Shown here piece after piece: positions 11,250-22,194 of a stretch of DNA of 64,000 nucleotides. The position numbers and the translations under genes were made by a program. Source of the stretch: Eulemur rufifrons (lineage: Eukaryota; Chordata; Mammalia; Primates; Lemuridae); contig NC_091010.1 of assembly GCF_041146395.1 (NCBI RefSeq), positions 53,340,001 through 53,404,000 on the forward strand. The letters are read 5' to 3'. Position 1 is the first letter of the stretch, and every line of letters starts with the position of its first letter. The notes under the pieces were generated by a model. It was not told where the DNA came from and searched no databases. It saw nothing but the letters and a program-made list of their open reading frames with translations.

Positions 11250-12395
11250 ACATTTGACATATAAAAATGGACACATAGAACAATGGAATGAAATAGAGAG
11301 CATAGAAATAAATCCACAAATTTACAGTCAAATGATTTTTGACAAAGTGGCCAGGAACACACAATACGGAAACGACAGTCTCTTCAATTAATGGTGTGGG
11401 AAAACTGGATATTCATGTGCAAAAGAATGAAACTAGAACCTTATCTCTTACCTTATACAAAAATCAACTAAAAATTAATTAAATATGTGAATGTAAGACC
11501 TGAAAACTGTAAAACTACTAGTAGAAAACATAGGGGGAAAGCTTCATGGCATTGGTCTGGGCATTGATTTTTTGGATACGACCCTAAAAATATAGGCAAT
11601 AAAAGTGAAAATGGACAAACAGGAAAATGGTATTATATCAAACTAAAAAGCTTCTGTACAGCAAAGGAAACAAAAGAATGAAGAGACAATCTGTGGAAAG
11701 GGAGAAAATATTTGCAAACATATATACGATAATATCCAAAGTATATAAGGAATTTAACTCAATAGCAAAAAAACAAGTAACCTGATTTAGAAATGGGTAA
11801 AGAAATTGAATATATATTTCTCAAAAGAAGACATACTAATGGCCAACAAATGTATTTTAAAAATCACTCAACATCACTAATTATCAGAAAAATGTAAACA
11901 AAAATCACAACAAAGTATCACCTCATACCTGCCATTTGTGACAACATGGGTGATCTTAGAAACATTATGTTAAGTGAAATAAGCCAGGCCCAGAAAAAAG
12001 AATGTGGCATGATCTCACTTATATGTGGAATATAAAAAAGTTGAATTCATAAAAGCAGATAGTGTAATAGTGATCACTTAGGAGCTGGGGTAGGAAGGGG
12101 CTGGGGAGATGTTGGCCAAAGGATACAAAGTTTCAGTTAGATAGCAGCAATAAATTCAAGAGATCTGTTAGACAAAATTGTAACTATAATTAATAACAAT
12201 GCATTCTTTAAAATCATTGAAACAGTAGATTTTAGGTGTTCTCATCACAAAAAATAAGTATGTGAGGTAATACGTAAGTTAATGAGCTCAATTTAGCCAT
12301 TCCACAATGCACACAGACTTCAAAACATCATGTTGCATGTGATAAATGCACACAATTTTATTTGTCAGTTAAAAAATAAATTTTTTTAAAAAAGT
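11250..12395 (+). mobile_element. L1 3' end: ORF2 tail plus 3' UTR, sense
   Basis: About 1.1 kb follows the L1 consensus in order. The ORF2 tail includes 'acatagaacaatggaatg', 'ctcttcaattaatggtgtgg', 'caaactaaaaagcttctg' and 'tctcaaaagaagacatac'; the 3' UTR includes 'aagtgaaataagccaggc' and 'gtgaggtaatacgtaagtta'. Stops and frameshifts interrupt the reverse-transcriptase frame. Near 11930 the ORF2 text ('tatcacctcatacc') runs straight into 3' UTR-like text ('tgccatttgtgacaacatgg'), so a segment is missing there. A degenerate A-rich tail ends it. Confidence 0.92.
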
Positions 12396-12774
12396 ATTTG
12401 CCATAGTTTGTGCTGAGGTCCTATTCTTCATGGTGCTCAATGAAAAGACAGAGATGAGCTGGGAAAATATGGAAGGGTCATTCTTCCCTAAGATGTTTTG
12501 CTTTGCCTTGCAAGGTCAGCAAACCTGCCTCAAGTACGGTGTTCACACTCTTCCCTGAGTGTCAGGTAACTAAAGGAATCTTTTCCTGGTGTTATAGAAA
12601 AAAACATAGTATTGCAAATTTAAACAAATCAGCCATTCTACTTGTGTGTATTGTAAGCAAACAGAGCCACCTATGACTCTCCATGGTGAAGATAAAATAG
12701 CATAATGCCATTATGCCTGGTAATCTGTACAAGAATAGACACACATGGAGATCACTGTGAACATTAATTGCCAC

Positions 12775-12985
12775 TAATGAGCACTAACTAGGTGCTAGTA
12801 CTATACTGGACACTTATCTCACTTTATCGTCCCTAAAACTTTATGAGATAACTATTGCATTCAACATGTTACAGATAATAAAATTGAGGCTCAGAGAGAT
12901 TGGTGATTTAAACTTCTTCACATTCAGTATATACCAGAGCCAGGATTCACATTCATCTCTTTCTGGCCCTCAAATCCACATTCCA
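12775..12985 (-). repeat. MIR SINE, antisense
   Basis: Reads as the reverse complement of MIR: 'actaggtgctagtactatac', 'ctttatgagataactattg', 'aaattgaggctcagagagat' and 'gagccaggattcacattc'. Nearly full length, diverged. Confidence 0.75.
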
Positions 12986-12989
12986 TAAA

Positions 12990-13620
12990 CAATTTATTTA
13001 TTTTGCCCTGCTATTATCCGCTTTGAATTTATACTTATTTATTAATAAAAGGGTTAAGAAGGAAACTTTTTAGTTTCCAGTAAAGTTTTAGTAATGGAAT
13101 CAGTATCTCCTTGCTGGAGTCCTCACACCAATTCATTAAAGAAAAACCCAAAAACACAAAACTGTGACCATGAGTGTCTCACTGGTGTGCTGCCAAGAAT
13201 CAACCCTGTAACTGATGTGCAATGGGGGGAGTCAGGACATACAAGGCAGCAGTAATGTTGACTAAGAAGGTGCCAATTTTGCAGAGTCCCGTATTGGATC
13301 ATAATCACACTTCCCTTAATGCCTTCTCATTCCTCATTGTCCAAAGTGTGGAGGTAAAGAAGGAACTAATTAATATAAGCCATTGCTCCTGCCTCCTGGA
13401 ATGATAATGCTCATAAACTGCAGGTAGAGTCCCTATAAAAAAAAATGACATGAGAAACCAAGACTTCCCCAGGAGGTCTGAGGAGCAGGTCTTGATATAT
13501 TTATTTGAGAGACACTAAGGAACTTTCCTTTCCTGGACAAAAGCTGCATTCTCTAAGATGAAATGATTATGTCTCTTTTCTTTTAAGATATACATGAAAG
13601 TGTGTAGATGAGCACACAAC
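12990..13620. other. No recognised feature
   Basis: Unassigned AT-rich sequence up to the TC/AC microsatellite. Short open frames on both strands look like chance. Confidence 0.45.
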
Positions 13621-13625
13621 CACAT

Positions 13626-13673
<48 letters not shown>

Positions 13674-13675
13674 AC
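13626..13675. repeat. Compound (TC)n(CA)n microsatellite
   Basis: About 11 CT units pass directly into about 13 CA units without interruption. It is likely length-polymorphic. Confidence 0.98.
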
Positions 13676-13800
13676 CATGTATAAGTACCTTAACTTTAAA
13701 TTGGAAAAGAAAAAGGACCACCAAGCCACATCTCCCAGAACGTGAGTATAAAAGCATCAGGCGTGGAAAGAATGGGGTGGGCAAGGAGAGAGACATCTGA

Positions 13801-14031
13801 GTTTGACAAACTGGAATTCAAACTCTGTCTCTTTTGTGTATGTATAGTAAAATCTTTGAAAATTACTACTTCTCTCTGATTCTTAATTCCCCATCTATAA
13901 AAGTAAGGATAAAAGTGCCAACCTCATGGTATCACCATGAGGATTTAGTTAAATAAGGAAATGCATGTTAAAAAGGAAAAACATTTAGCACAGTGCCTGG
14001 CACGGAATGAGCCTTCAACAAATGGTTTTCT
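13801..14031 (+). repeat. MIR SINE, sense
   Basis: Matches MIR order: 'aaactctgtctc', 'tctgattcttaattccc', 'catctataaaagtaagg', 'ccaacctcatggtatcacc' and 'agcacagtgcctggcacgg', ending 'cttcaacaaatgg'. Close to full length. Confidence 0.82.
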
Positions 14032-14430
14032 TAGAATGTGTGAGTTCCTAGATTCCAAATGAAGAGATCAGCTCCCATAAGAGTGGAAGGAGGAAGTGGG
14101 AAAAGGCTGATCCAAGGAAGTGGTCCAAAAGAGAAAAATAATGATAAGTTACCAGGTTGCACATCGTGAAGCTCAAGTGGAGGTCATGTGTGATGGAACA
14201 TCTGGGCACTGCCTGTGCTGGCAGGTCAGGGAGCCATGGAGTTGATATTGCACCTGAAAGGACCTAGATCCTTTTTTGTGCACTTCTGAGGCCCCATAGG
14301 CAACAAAATAAATAAGAATAAGAAGAAGAAAGAAAAGGAGAACAGAGAAAAAGACAAAACAAAACAAGGAGTCCAGAAATATGTAAGACTTTATTCACTC
14401 AACCATTGGTAATGGTTAAAACGAAAAAGT
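14032..14430. other. No recognised feature
   Basis: Unassigned sequence. A purine-rich A/G patch lies at about 14306-14370. Confidence 0.4.
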
Positions 14431-14437
14431 AACATGA

Positions 14438-14500
14438 AATTGTGTCCAGGCTCTGGACACAATTGGTGACACAATTGGTGACCAGAAACAAATGGGTCAC
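14438..14500. repeat. Hairpin plus 12-bp tandem duplication
   Basis: AATTGTGTCCAG (14438-14449) and its exact complement CTGGACACAATT (14453-14464) enclose a 3-base loop GCT. The right arm runs into a two-copy 12-bp direct repeat with unit ACACAATTGGTG (14457-14480). GGTGACC and GGTCACC a little further on can also pair. No known RNA family matches. Confidence 0.85.
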
Positions 14501-14509
14501 CAGGCACAA

Positions 14510-15795
14510 GCTGAATCTTTTTCCCGATTTCAATCAAATATATTTCAAACAAATATATATCAAATAAAAATAGCATGGGATTGGAAGTAACATGCATTCT
14601 CCAGCCAACTTCAATTAAATATTATTTTATATAGAAAAGAGTTCAGCTAAAGATCACCTGGTGATGGGAGACTGTCCCAGGGCAACTGTGGGGAACAGGA
14701 GTTGATCATGGCAGGGACATAGGAGGGAAGGAGCTTGGGTCACTGAATCACCCCAAGAGGAGAGTCACCCCCATTTCAGGAACACTTGGATTGACCGAGG
14801 ACAAACTGGCTTTATAAAAGTCCATGAAATTTTAAGACCTGGCTAGTTCTAGTTGATTTCTCAAGTTCTTAAAATTGAAATCTAGGTCTCTTCCATAACA
14901 CTGCTGGTGAGACCCTTCAGTCCTCTGCCCCTGCTGCCTGCACTGACCAAACACAATGGGGACAGGGGACCTGCGGAGAAAGGAGATCCCTGTGACATGT
15001 GTTGGCAAGGTCAGGCTTCCTTGTGGCAGAAGCAAACTTAAAATCAGGAGAATGAGCCTCACCCAGGGATGCCCTCCACTGAAGCGCACCCCACCACAAC
15101 ACCCTGGCAAGCTCGGGTGCAGGAACAGCACTGCTTGGGTCCTCTAGGTTTGCTGCTGCAGGACCAGGGGCTGCCGAGTGTGGCCCAAGCTCCAGGCTGA
15201 CCCCTGGCTGCAGTCAGCCCTCTCTGCTTCCCCAAACACACTATATACATAATGCCACTCTCTATTTGTGCACTGAGCAGAGCAAAGTCAGAGAACTATT
15301 TTCTAGAACCTGGCTGGCCTCCCCTCCCCAGCCCAAGTGATGGTTGGTTCTGGCTGCCAGGTTCTTATTTACATTAGAGACAGAACACTCCACAGGGTTC
15401 TGTGTGGTGTGGTCACTGTGGACTATGGTATTCTGGCATTCAGAGGCAGAGTTGCTGTGCTCTGTGGAGCCAGGGAAGGCTGGCTGACCGCCACGAAAAA
15501 TGTCCTCCACACTTGTCTTGGAACTGCTCTGTGGTGTTCTGCTGGTGCTATCTGAAAGCTCGAGATAAGTTCCAGGTCTCTCTGGGTTTCCCTGGGAGAT
15601 CCCAGTATGCACCACTGTGGCTGTTGTTACAGCACAGAGCCAACACGCATTAAGGAGGAAAAAAGAGCGAGCCAAAATGTTTTCCGCCTGGGTTGAAGTA
15701 TATTAAAAGTCAGTGAGAAGACTGGGCTAATTATACAAGTCCTTGAAGCCATGAGTCACCTGTGGTGGAGGCCAGTCTTCCAAAGTTACAAACCG
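14510..15795. other. Unassigned, moderately GC-rich; no supported gene
   Basis: A 137-codon minus-strand frame (15262-15675) and overlapping frames on both strands occur at about 14.9-15.7 kb. The 137-codon frame starts with TTG and I see no splice or family support. The part at 14640-14830 has LTR-like texture, but I could not identify it. Confidence 0.4.
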
Positions 15796-15883
15796 GAGGA
15801 GGAGGATGAGGAAAGGGAAGAGGAAGAGGGGATGACAGGGAAAGGGGGGGGTTGAGGAGGAGAGGGAAAGGGAGGGGAGGGAT
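15796..15883 (+). repeat. Polypurine tract with a G-quadruplex motif
   Basis: Almost pure A/G on the plus strand over about 90 bases. Within it, 15864-15881 has four G runs (GGG, GGG, GGGG, GGG) separated by 3, 1 and 1 bases, a canonical intramolecular G-quadruplex pattern. A G8 run lies just before it at 15844-15851. Confidence 0.85.
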
Positions 15884-15889
15884 GTTGTT

Positions 15890-16260
15890 CAAACAAGTGT
15901 GAATCTGGCCCATAGTGTCTTTTTCTGTGTCTGATGTTTGTCTGAGGCACTCACTGTTCCCTTTAGACTCTTCAATCAACAACTGACACAATCTATTCTT
16001 TTCTCCTGTTTTTGAAAAACAGGACAATAGATTTTTTTCAATTATAATATGTCTGGTTATCATATATATACATATGTACATGTATACACACACATATATA
16101 TTCTTATAAGAAGAAATACTGAACATCACTTTTCTCTTCCCCTCTCCTTTCACCTCCCCGTTTGAATAACAATGGAGGACAGCATTCAATACGCAGAGAA
16201 AAGTCAGTTTTAGAGCCAGAGGAAGGAGATGCAGGAGAGTTGTTTAAAGCAGTCCCATGA
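15890..16260. other. Unassigned, with a TA/CA-rich patch
   Basis: Alternating purine-pyrimidine sequence at about 16060-16102 is a degenerate simple repeat. The rest is not recognised. Confidence 0.4.
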
Positions 16261-16261
16261 C

Positions 16262-16380
16262 CCTACTCTCTCCCTCACTCACCTACATGAAGAAACTGAG
16301 GCTGAGAGGGGAAATGGTTCATTTCCAGGGACTATGTGCTAGTCAACAACAGCGGCCTTCTGACCTCCTCATCTGATCTT
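16262..16380 (-). repeat. Possible MIR fragment, antisense
   Basis: 'gaagaaactgaggctgag' followed by 'ctatgtgctagtcaacaaca' and 'ggccttctgacctcc' fits the middle of MIR in reverse. Strongly diverged. Confidence 0.4.
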
Positions 16381-16384
16381 TTAG

Positions 16385-17595
16385 CTCCGGAATCACCTCC
16401 TCCTGCTCTTAGGAAGTCTGAAAGCCCAGTGATAGAACAGGGGTGAAAAACTGACACCCTTCCCCAAATCAGCCCTTGATCAGAACCACACGCCCCCTCA
16501 TGAACAGATTTCAGTTGATAGTAAAAATTTAAAAAATGCTTACTGGGTTTTTCTTTGACTTTGTTCCTTTCTTTGCCCTTGCAGACTCCTTTCTTGACCT
16601 TTGGGGTATAATAGACTCTGAGTTGGTGACAACACTGAATTCAGAGACTATGTGATCCTTGAAAAATTCCCTGATATCTTTTATTTTACCATTTACTTCT
16701 GAACACAGACAGTAAATGATCATCATTGTTTTCTGGTATTAGTGAGAGTTAACTCATTCATTCTAGCAGACACTCATCAATGTCCATAAAATACCCTTTT
16801 AGGTAAGCCAGAGAGCTGTACCCTGAGGGAGGGGGCAGATAAGTGCATAGTGATATTTAAGGACAATCCAGCTATTACCAAGTGAAAGTTAACAGTGACA
16901 GCTGGTGTTGCAGGTTGCAGACGCAGGAGGAAGATGCTGAGATCACATGGGCATAAAGAATATTTTTTAGGGATTAAACCTTAGACAAGGAGGGTCTGAA
17001 AGCTGGGTAGAGCTGAAAGAAAATCTGAACAGTGGTTCTGGCTCCACACTCAGTCATCCTGCGGAGAACTCTGAGGGTAAATGGCCTATTTGAGTTTCCC
17101 CACAGAGGTCTGAAAGGGCAGGACCTGTGCTACCCCCAGCAGGAGCAGTCAGCGGGTCTGGGCCACCCTGGGAGAACACGCTGTGGCGCCAGGCAGCTCT
17201 CTGCAGCAGAGGGAAACCACTGCTGCTGATGACCTGTCTAGTGACCAGGCAACATGTTCTTCCCAGAAGAAGGGTTTGGACGATGCATCTCCCAGAGGAG
17301 CTTTAAGAAAGGGATAATTTCACATCCAGACGTAAAACTGGGGCCACCTGGGAATAGGGAGGAAGTTTAAGGAGATGGGGCAGCATGGGAGGAGGAAAAG
17401 AAATGTGATTTTGATTTTAAAGGTTATCAAAAAGTACCACGTACAGAAGGATATTTTTCCTACTCTATATCAAGTTTTTTCTTTGTTTGTTTTTAATACT
17501 ATAAATCTAATTGTAAGGTGTCTCCTCTTAGAGACCGTGCAGAAATTTTAATAATTTCCCAAAGTATTTCCACCCCTGGGCCTCACCTTTCTCAC
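16385..17595. other. No recognised feature
   Basis: Unassigned sequence. A moderately GC-rich portion at 17030-17230 has no gene or repeat identity that I can support. Confidence 0.4.
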
Positions 17596-17599
17596 CGTG

Positions 17600-17755
17600 G
17601 CCCCTTGAGATGCAACAGGGTTTTATGATTTCCAGTTGAGAGGGGGCACGACATGGATGGAGAGGTACTGTGACCTGCATAAGTCACTCCGTGTATTGTC
17701 AACAAACCTGGAGTTGGTCCCAGGCCTCTTGAGCCGTCATCCTGTACTTTTTACC
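17600..17755 (-). repeat. Possible MIR fragment, antisense
   Basis: 'tgacctgcataagtcactc' and 'ggagttggtcccaggcctct' resemble the reverse of the MIR 5' half (gtcacacagc…gggattcgaacccaggtct). Low similarity. Confidence 0.35.
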
Positions 17756-18247
17756 CAGACCATGATGCCTGACAACCACAGTGAGTGGCACGGCCATTTC
17801 TGTCCAGTTATCCACTTTTGACAGCAGCACCAAGGTGGGGTGTGAGGCAAAATCATTTGCTTTGTGACATTAATTTCAAATCTATTATATCTCCCAGACA
17901 TTCTCTGTGCAGCAACCAACTGTGACTCTTCTCTTGCTTTCTAAACCAGCTTCATTTCAACAAACATGCATTGAGAAGCTACCACATGTAAGCCATGGTT
18001 GTATTTCTCGTCCTTTTCTTTAAGCCTCCTCCTATCTATCCCTATAATCACATTTCTGGTTCTTCTGGGGATGTCCCATTTTGGCTCCTTTGCATGAAGT
18101 TAGCTCTTTTAACACAGCTGCACATGTAAATACCACATAACATTTTTTCCATAGACACAGATGTTTTGTTTATAGGGCTCCATTCACTTCTCATTGGGGC
18201 ACCAGAGACAGGAAGGACAGATCCAGAGAAGACAGAGGACAAGGTAG

Positions 18248-18263
18248 AAAAAAAAAAAAAAAA
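18248..18263. repeat. Poly(A) run within a purine-rich tract
   Basis: An A homopolymer of about 16 bases, followed by A/G-rich DNA to about 18300. No processed pseudogene or SINE body was recognised directly upstream. Confidence 0.85.
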
Positions 18264-18319
18264 GGAGGAAAAAAAGAAACTAAGGGGGAGGGAAGAAATG
18301 TTCAGAAATGTTATCCTCA

Positions 18320-18412
18320 ATCAGCTCCAGGAAGGCAGGAACCACATCTATTATGTCCATTCCTCCTTAGGTCCTATGACATCATCTGACAGGTATCTGT
18401 TGTATGAATCAA
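18320..18412 (+). repeat. L2 LINE 3' end fragment
   Basis: 'ccaggaaggcaggaaccaca' then 'ctgttgtatgaatcaataat' follows the L2 3' terminal consensus (gagggcagggacca…tgttgaatgaatgaa). Confidence 0.5.
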
Positions 18413-18419
18413 TAATGAT

Positions 18420-19365
18420 GAGAAAAACAAGGCTCTATCAGAGATTGGAAAAAAGTAATTTCAGCAAATCTATTTTTCAGCAAAAATAAACATTGTATAC
18501 AATTATTTACTTTTTCTTGAAAAGGATCTAAGATCTGAATTTAAAGGTAGGGATAAGTACACAAAGACTCTGGCTATAGGCAGTCAGGGCTGTGCATAGT
18601 AGGGGAGACAGAAAACTTGAAAGACATAATCCCACTTATATTTTTACCCACTGGGTATGGCTTTTGCAATAAATCCTCATTTCCAAGGACAAGTCTCTCT
18701 CAGGGGCCAAAAGCTTGGGTAAAATTGGCATTTCTGTGTAGTTATCTTATAAAAAATGAGCATATTATGTTCTGTTGCCTAAATTTTATTATTTTGTATT
18801 TGTTTGTTTTGTTTTTAAAGTACAAGTAGGGATTTTGAAGAGCAGAGTCTACAGGGAAGTGGTCACAACTGGATGCAATGTGAAGTCTTCTGAAGCTCAT
18901 ATGTCTAAAAATAAATCATTAAACTTTATTTACCATATCAAGTTGAGTCCCCTAGACCAAAGAAGGGCTTTCTTTTATTAATTATCCCATGGTTTTCATC
19001 ACAGGAGTCTCTTCTGTGAGCTATTTCAGTATGAAAGCAGGAAACCAAACATTCTATCCACTTAACAGGGAACCCTGACTTTGCCATCACTCATGTCAAA
19101 TGGTCAATTAGCTGACCTCAGCCCCATATGCTATGGTAATGAACAAAATAAGTGTAAGACATTAGAGAGTTATAGCATCGCATTAGACACCCATGACCTT
19201 TTCTAAGGTCATATTCTTTGCCAGGACTCACAATTCCCAAATCCAGCTTCCATTCAATGCAACTTAGCTCAATGGCCCTGGAGTCCACCAGTAGGTGATA
19301 CCTCGGTATCAACCACCGGCTGGGTGGCAGATAGTAGGACTATGACTACAGAGAAACAGAAGGAA
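18420..19365. other. No recognised feature
   Basis: AT-rich sequence with no supported exon or repeat. Confidence 0.45.
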
Positions 19366-19400
19366 TAGAATAGATAGATAGATGATAGATAGATAGATAA
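19366..19400. repeat. (TAGA)n tetranucleotide microsatellite
   Basis: About eight TAGA/GATA units with one interruption near 19383. Confidence 0.95.
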
Positions 19401-19429
19401 AGATTTGTTATGAGTGATTGTGTTACAAT

Positions 19430-19606
19430 TATGAACAGAGACTTTGGAGAGAGTCTGACTTGGGCTGGTATCCTGGCTCTCCTAATTGATAGTTTTGTGA
19501 CCTTGAGAGAGTTGCTAAACTCTCAGTTTCCATTCCTCAACTGTAAAGCGGGGATAATACTAGTGTCCCATGGGGTTTTCATGAGGGTGAACAAAAAACA
19601 GTGTGG
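19430..19606 (+). repeat. MIR SINE, sense
   Basis: 'tggtatcctggctctcc', 'ttttgtgaccttgagagagt', 'ctcagtttccattcctcaac' and 'tgtaaagcggggataatac' follow the MIR consensus in order. Confidence 0.7.
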
Positions 19607-19609
19607 CTG

Positions 19610-20530
19610 CTTTTTCATAATAATCAACTCATTCGGAAAACATTCACTCAGCTCATGTGTGACAGCCCTTGGGGCATGGGGAGGTAATTATGCACCTCCT
19701 CAAGAAGTTGCAGTCTATGGGGCCATAAACTGGAGCCTGTGGGCCAAATTCAGGTCAGGGATTATATTATTATACAAATCAGTTTTCTCCAAATGTTGGT
19801 AAGTTACCAACATTTAAAAATTGGGCAATAACCATGTCTGTCTAGCTGGAGAAGCAGTGCCTGAGAAGGAGCTGGGGAACCCTCTCACTGGCACGTTTCA
19901 TGGATGAGCGGTTTCATCAGAGGGAAAAACAACTCCCCAGAAATTATCAAGTGGTGTGTTAAAGGAATGTATCACCATATCTAAATCCCTTTGTGAAAAT
20001 TCATTTTACTGGTCATAAAATTTCACAACAAGGTAAAGAAAGCAAATCAAATAAATAAGATCTACCCCCTGGGGAGTTACTGTCTAATTTTAGTCTAGTG
20101 CCTACCTTTTCTATCCAAAAATTTGTATCATTTATATAAAAAAAGAGAAAGACCATTTATTTTGACCCACATTTTTATAACCCAATCTTCCCTCTGTACT
20201 CTTACAAAATTACATTTTTATTCTGGTATTTGCCATCTTTATGGGACCATCTTGCCTTGTTTATTTCTCTTCATCTTAAATGCCAAGCCAAGACAGGCCT
20301 GAACAAAAAGCTTCAGGCACCAGGCACCTGGAAAGTTTTTGTTCTTGGGTTTGGCCAATTAAATCAAACTTTGCTCTGCGGCTGCCTTGGAAAGTGACAG
20401 GCTTAACAGCCTGGTGAACAAACAGTGGAGTTACCGTCACACTTGAATTACTGTCTGTTTAAACTGCAAACTGGCTGCAATGCATAGTTTCCATTTTCCA
20501 AGAAAGAGAGACCTTCAGAATATCATAGAG
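19610..20530. other. No recognised repeat; possible conserved non-coding DNA
   Basis: No exon or named repeat. Around 20330-20460 the sequence is compositionally complex and lacks repeat texture, so an enhancer-like element is possible. There is no direct evidence for it. Confidence 0.3.
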
Positions 20531-20531
20531 C

Positions 20532-20633
20532 AGATAACTGCTGAGTCCCAAAGAGGAGATAACTGCTGAGTGCCAAAGAGGAGATAACTGCTGAGTCCCA
20601 AAGAGGAGATAACTGCTGAGTGCCAAAGAGGAG
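20532..20633. repeat. 25-bp minisatellite, four copies, alternating variants
   Basis: Four head-to-tail copies of a 25-bp unit containing 'agataactgctgagt' and 'ccaaagagg' start at 20532, 20557, 20582 and 20607. Copies 1 and 3 read GAGTCCC where copies 2 and 4 read GAGTGCC. The array therefore behaves as two 50-bp dimers and probably grew by duplication of a dimer. The period is not a multiple of three and no protein is implied. Confidence 0.97.
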
Positions 20634-20639
20634 GTTCCT

Positions 20640-22155
20640 AGATTTGCTGGAGTGAAGGGAGGGTAAAAGATGAATGGCATGACTGCAATGTATCCAGTCA
20701 TTCAAGGGGACACATTTATTTACATCCACTGCTTTGAAACATATTGGATATACAAACAGTTCTGAACCAAAAGTTTCCAACAATTGATCTCTAGTGAATC
20801 AAATATGTACTACAAGGTTGAAGAATCAATCATTCCTGTTCTTCCCCATCCTGGTTACAAATATAACTGAGAACTAACTCTGAACTTCCTTCTACCCGCA
20901 CAGCAAATTGGAACTGAATTCTTGGAAGGAGAAAAAAGAAAGAAAGAAAAATCATATTAACTTAGTTATTTTTAAGTACTTATATCAGATTAAACTCATA
21001 ATATTAAGATAATTAACTTTGCTGTCATTATGCCATCATGGTTCTAAATGATAAATACACCCATTCTGCAGTGCGTAAATATTACAATTTTCCATCTCTT
21101 TCTCAACCTTTTGAACACTCTTAGGGTACTAATAGTACTTTTTTCAGATTAACAAACCTGCTTTAAATTTATAAATAGCTAAAAGGTAGTTGTTAAAGAA
21201 ACAAACATATTGAGAATAGTACTTCCAAGTATAACATGCTGTTTAAAAATTATTTTGTTCCATGTTTCCTGATATTTTAGGTTAGTTCATATCACTTCCT
21301 GGGCTGCCAGCTGAAGCAATCAGCAGACATGGACCATACTTTGGTGAATGACCAAAAATAAATGTTGGTTTATTCATGTTTTAAAGTAATTTAAATTAAA
21401 AATAGAATTTAAGTTTTAATGAAGATAGCTAAATAAATAAGTTTATCTCCTGAAATTGTCTTTAATCATTAAATGGAATGAGGTAAACCTGTAGGTATGG
21501 ATGTGGAAAAATGGCTAAGAAATAATAATAATACCAAATGAAAAAATCAAGTTGTATAAGTATGTATATTATGATCCATTTTGTATAATAAAATAGATAT
21601 ACAGATAATTTTTAACATATATACTCACATGTAATGTTTATCCATCAACAGAAAAATCAGAAAGAATGTGTCTATAACCTATACGACAGTTACAGTAAAG
21701 GTTTTCACAGTACATTCATAAATTATTATATGTTAAAATTTATTTTTTAAGTGGATAGTTCCACAAATTTCAACACATGAATAAATTTATGCCATCATTG
21801 CTATACAACTATGTAATGAAAAGTAGTCACCAAAAATTATATTTTATAATTAAAAGAAAAGTCACTGCAGTAAATCCAAGGGAAATGCAGGGATTCTGAA
21901 GGCCTCTATACAAGAATGCCTTCTTCCAGAAAACCCCCGGCCACTGCCACTTCTTCAAGTGGTTCCCCCCAGTATCAGCTGCTACAGCACTTTCAGCCTG
22001 CAGGCCTGGCCTGGAAACAGCTCTCCAGACACACAAAGGGGCAGCTCTGTGGGAAAGAGAGACCACCAGGAGGGCACATGGCTCGGATATTTTTATTCAC
22101 CAATCATAATTATATTCTCATGACCATAAAGGTGTCTGGAATGCTACAGTCACAG
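20640..22155. other. No recognised feature
   Basis: AT-rich sequence at 20.9-21.9 kb, GC-richer at 21.93-22.08 kb. A 134-codon plus frame at 21916-22320 has no recognisable protein content. Confidence 0.4.
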
Positions 22156-22158
22156 CTG

Positions 22159-22189
22159 GAATTTGATCACGTGAGAGGTGATCAAATTC
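22159..22189. repeat. 12-bp perfect hairpin
   Basis: GAATTTGATCAC (22159-22170) and its exact complement GTGATCAAATTC (22178-22189) are separated by the 7-base loop GTGAGAG. No RNA family is recognised. Confidence 0.9.
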
Positions 22190-22194
22190 TTTGC

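Noticed and set aside
15262..15675. 137-codon minus-strand frame with a hydrophobic, signal-peptide-like N terminus
   Set aside because: The first codon is TTG, not ATG, and no splice sites, homology or codon bias support it; overlapping frames exist on the other strand.
18248..18263. Poly(A) tail of a processed pseudogene
   Set aside because: No retrogene-like or SINE body and no flanking duplication could be seen upstream.
20532..20633. CRISPR-like repeat array
   Set aside because: The 25-bp units are directly adjacent with no spacers and the sequence is mammalian; it is a minisatellite.
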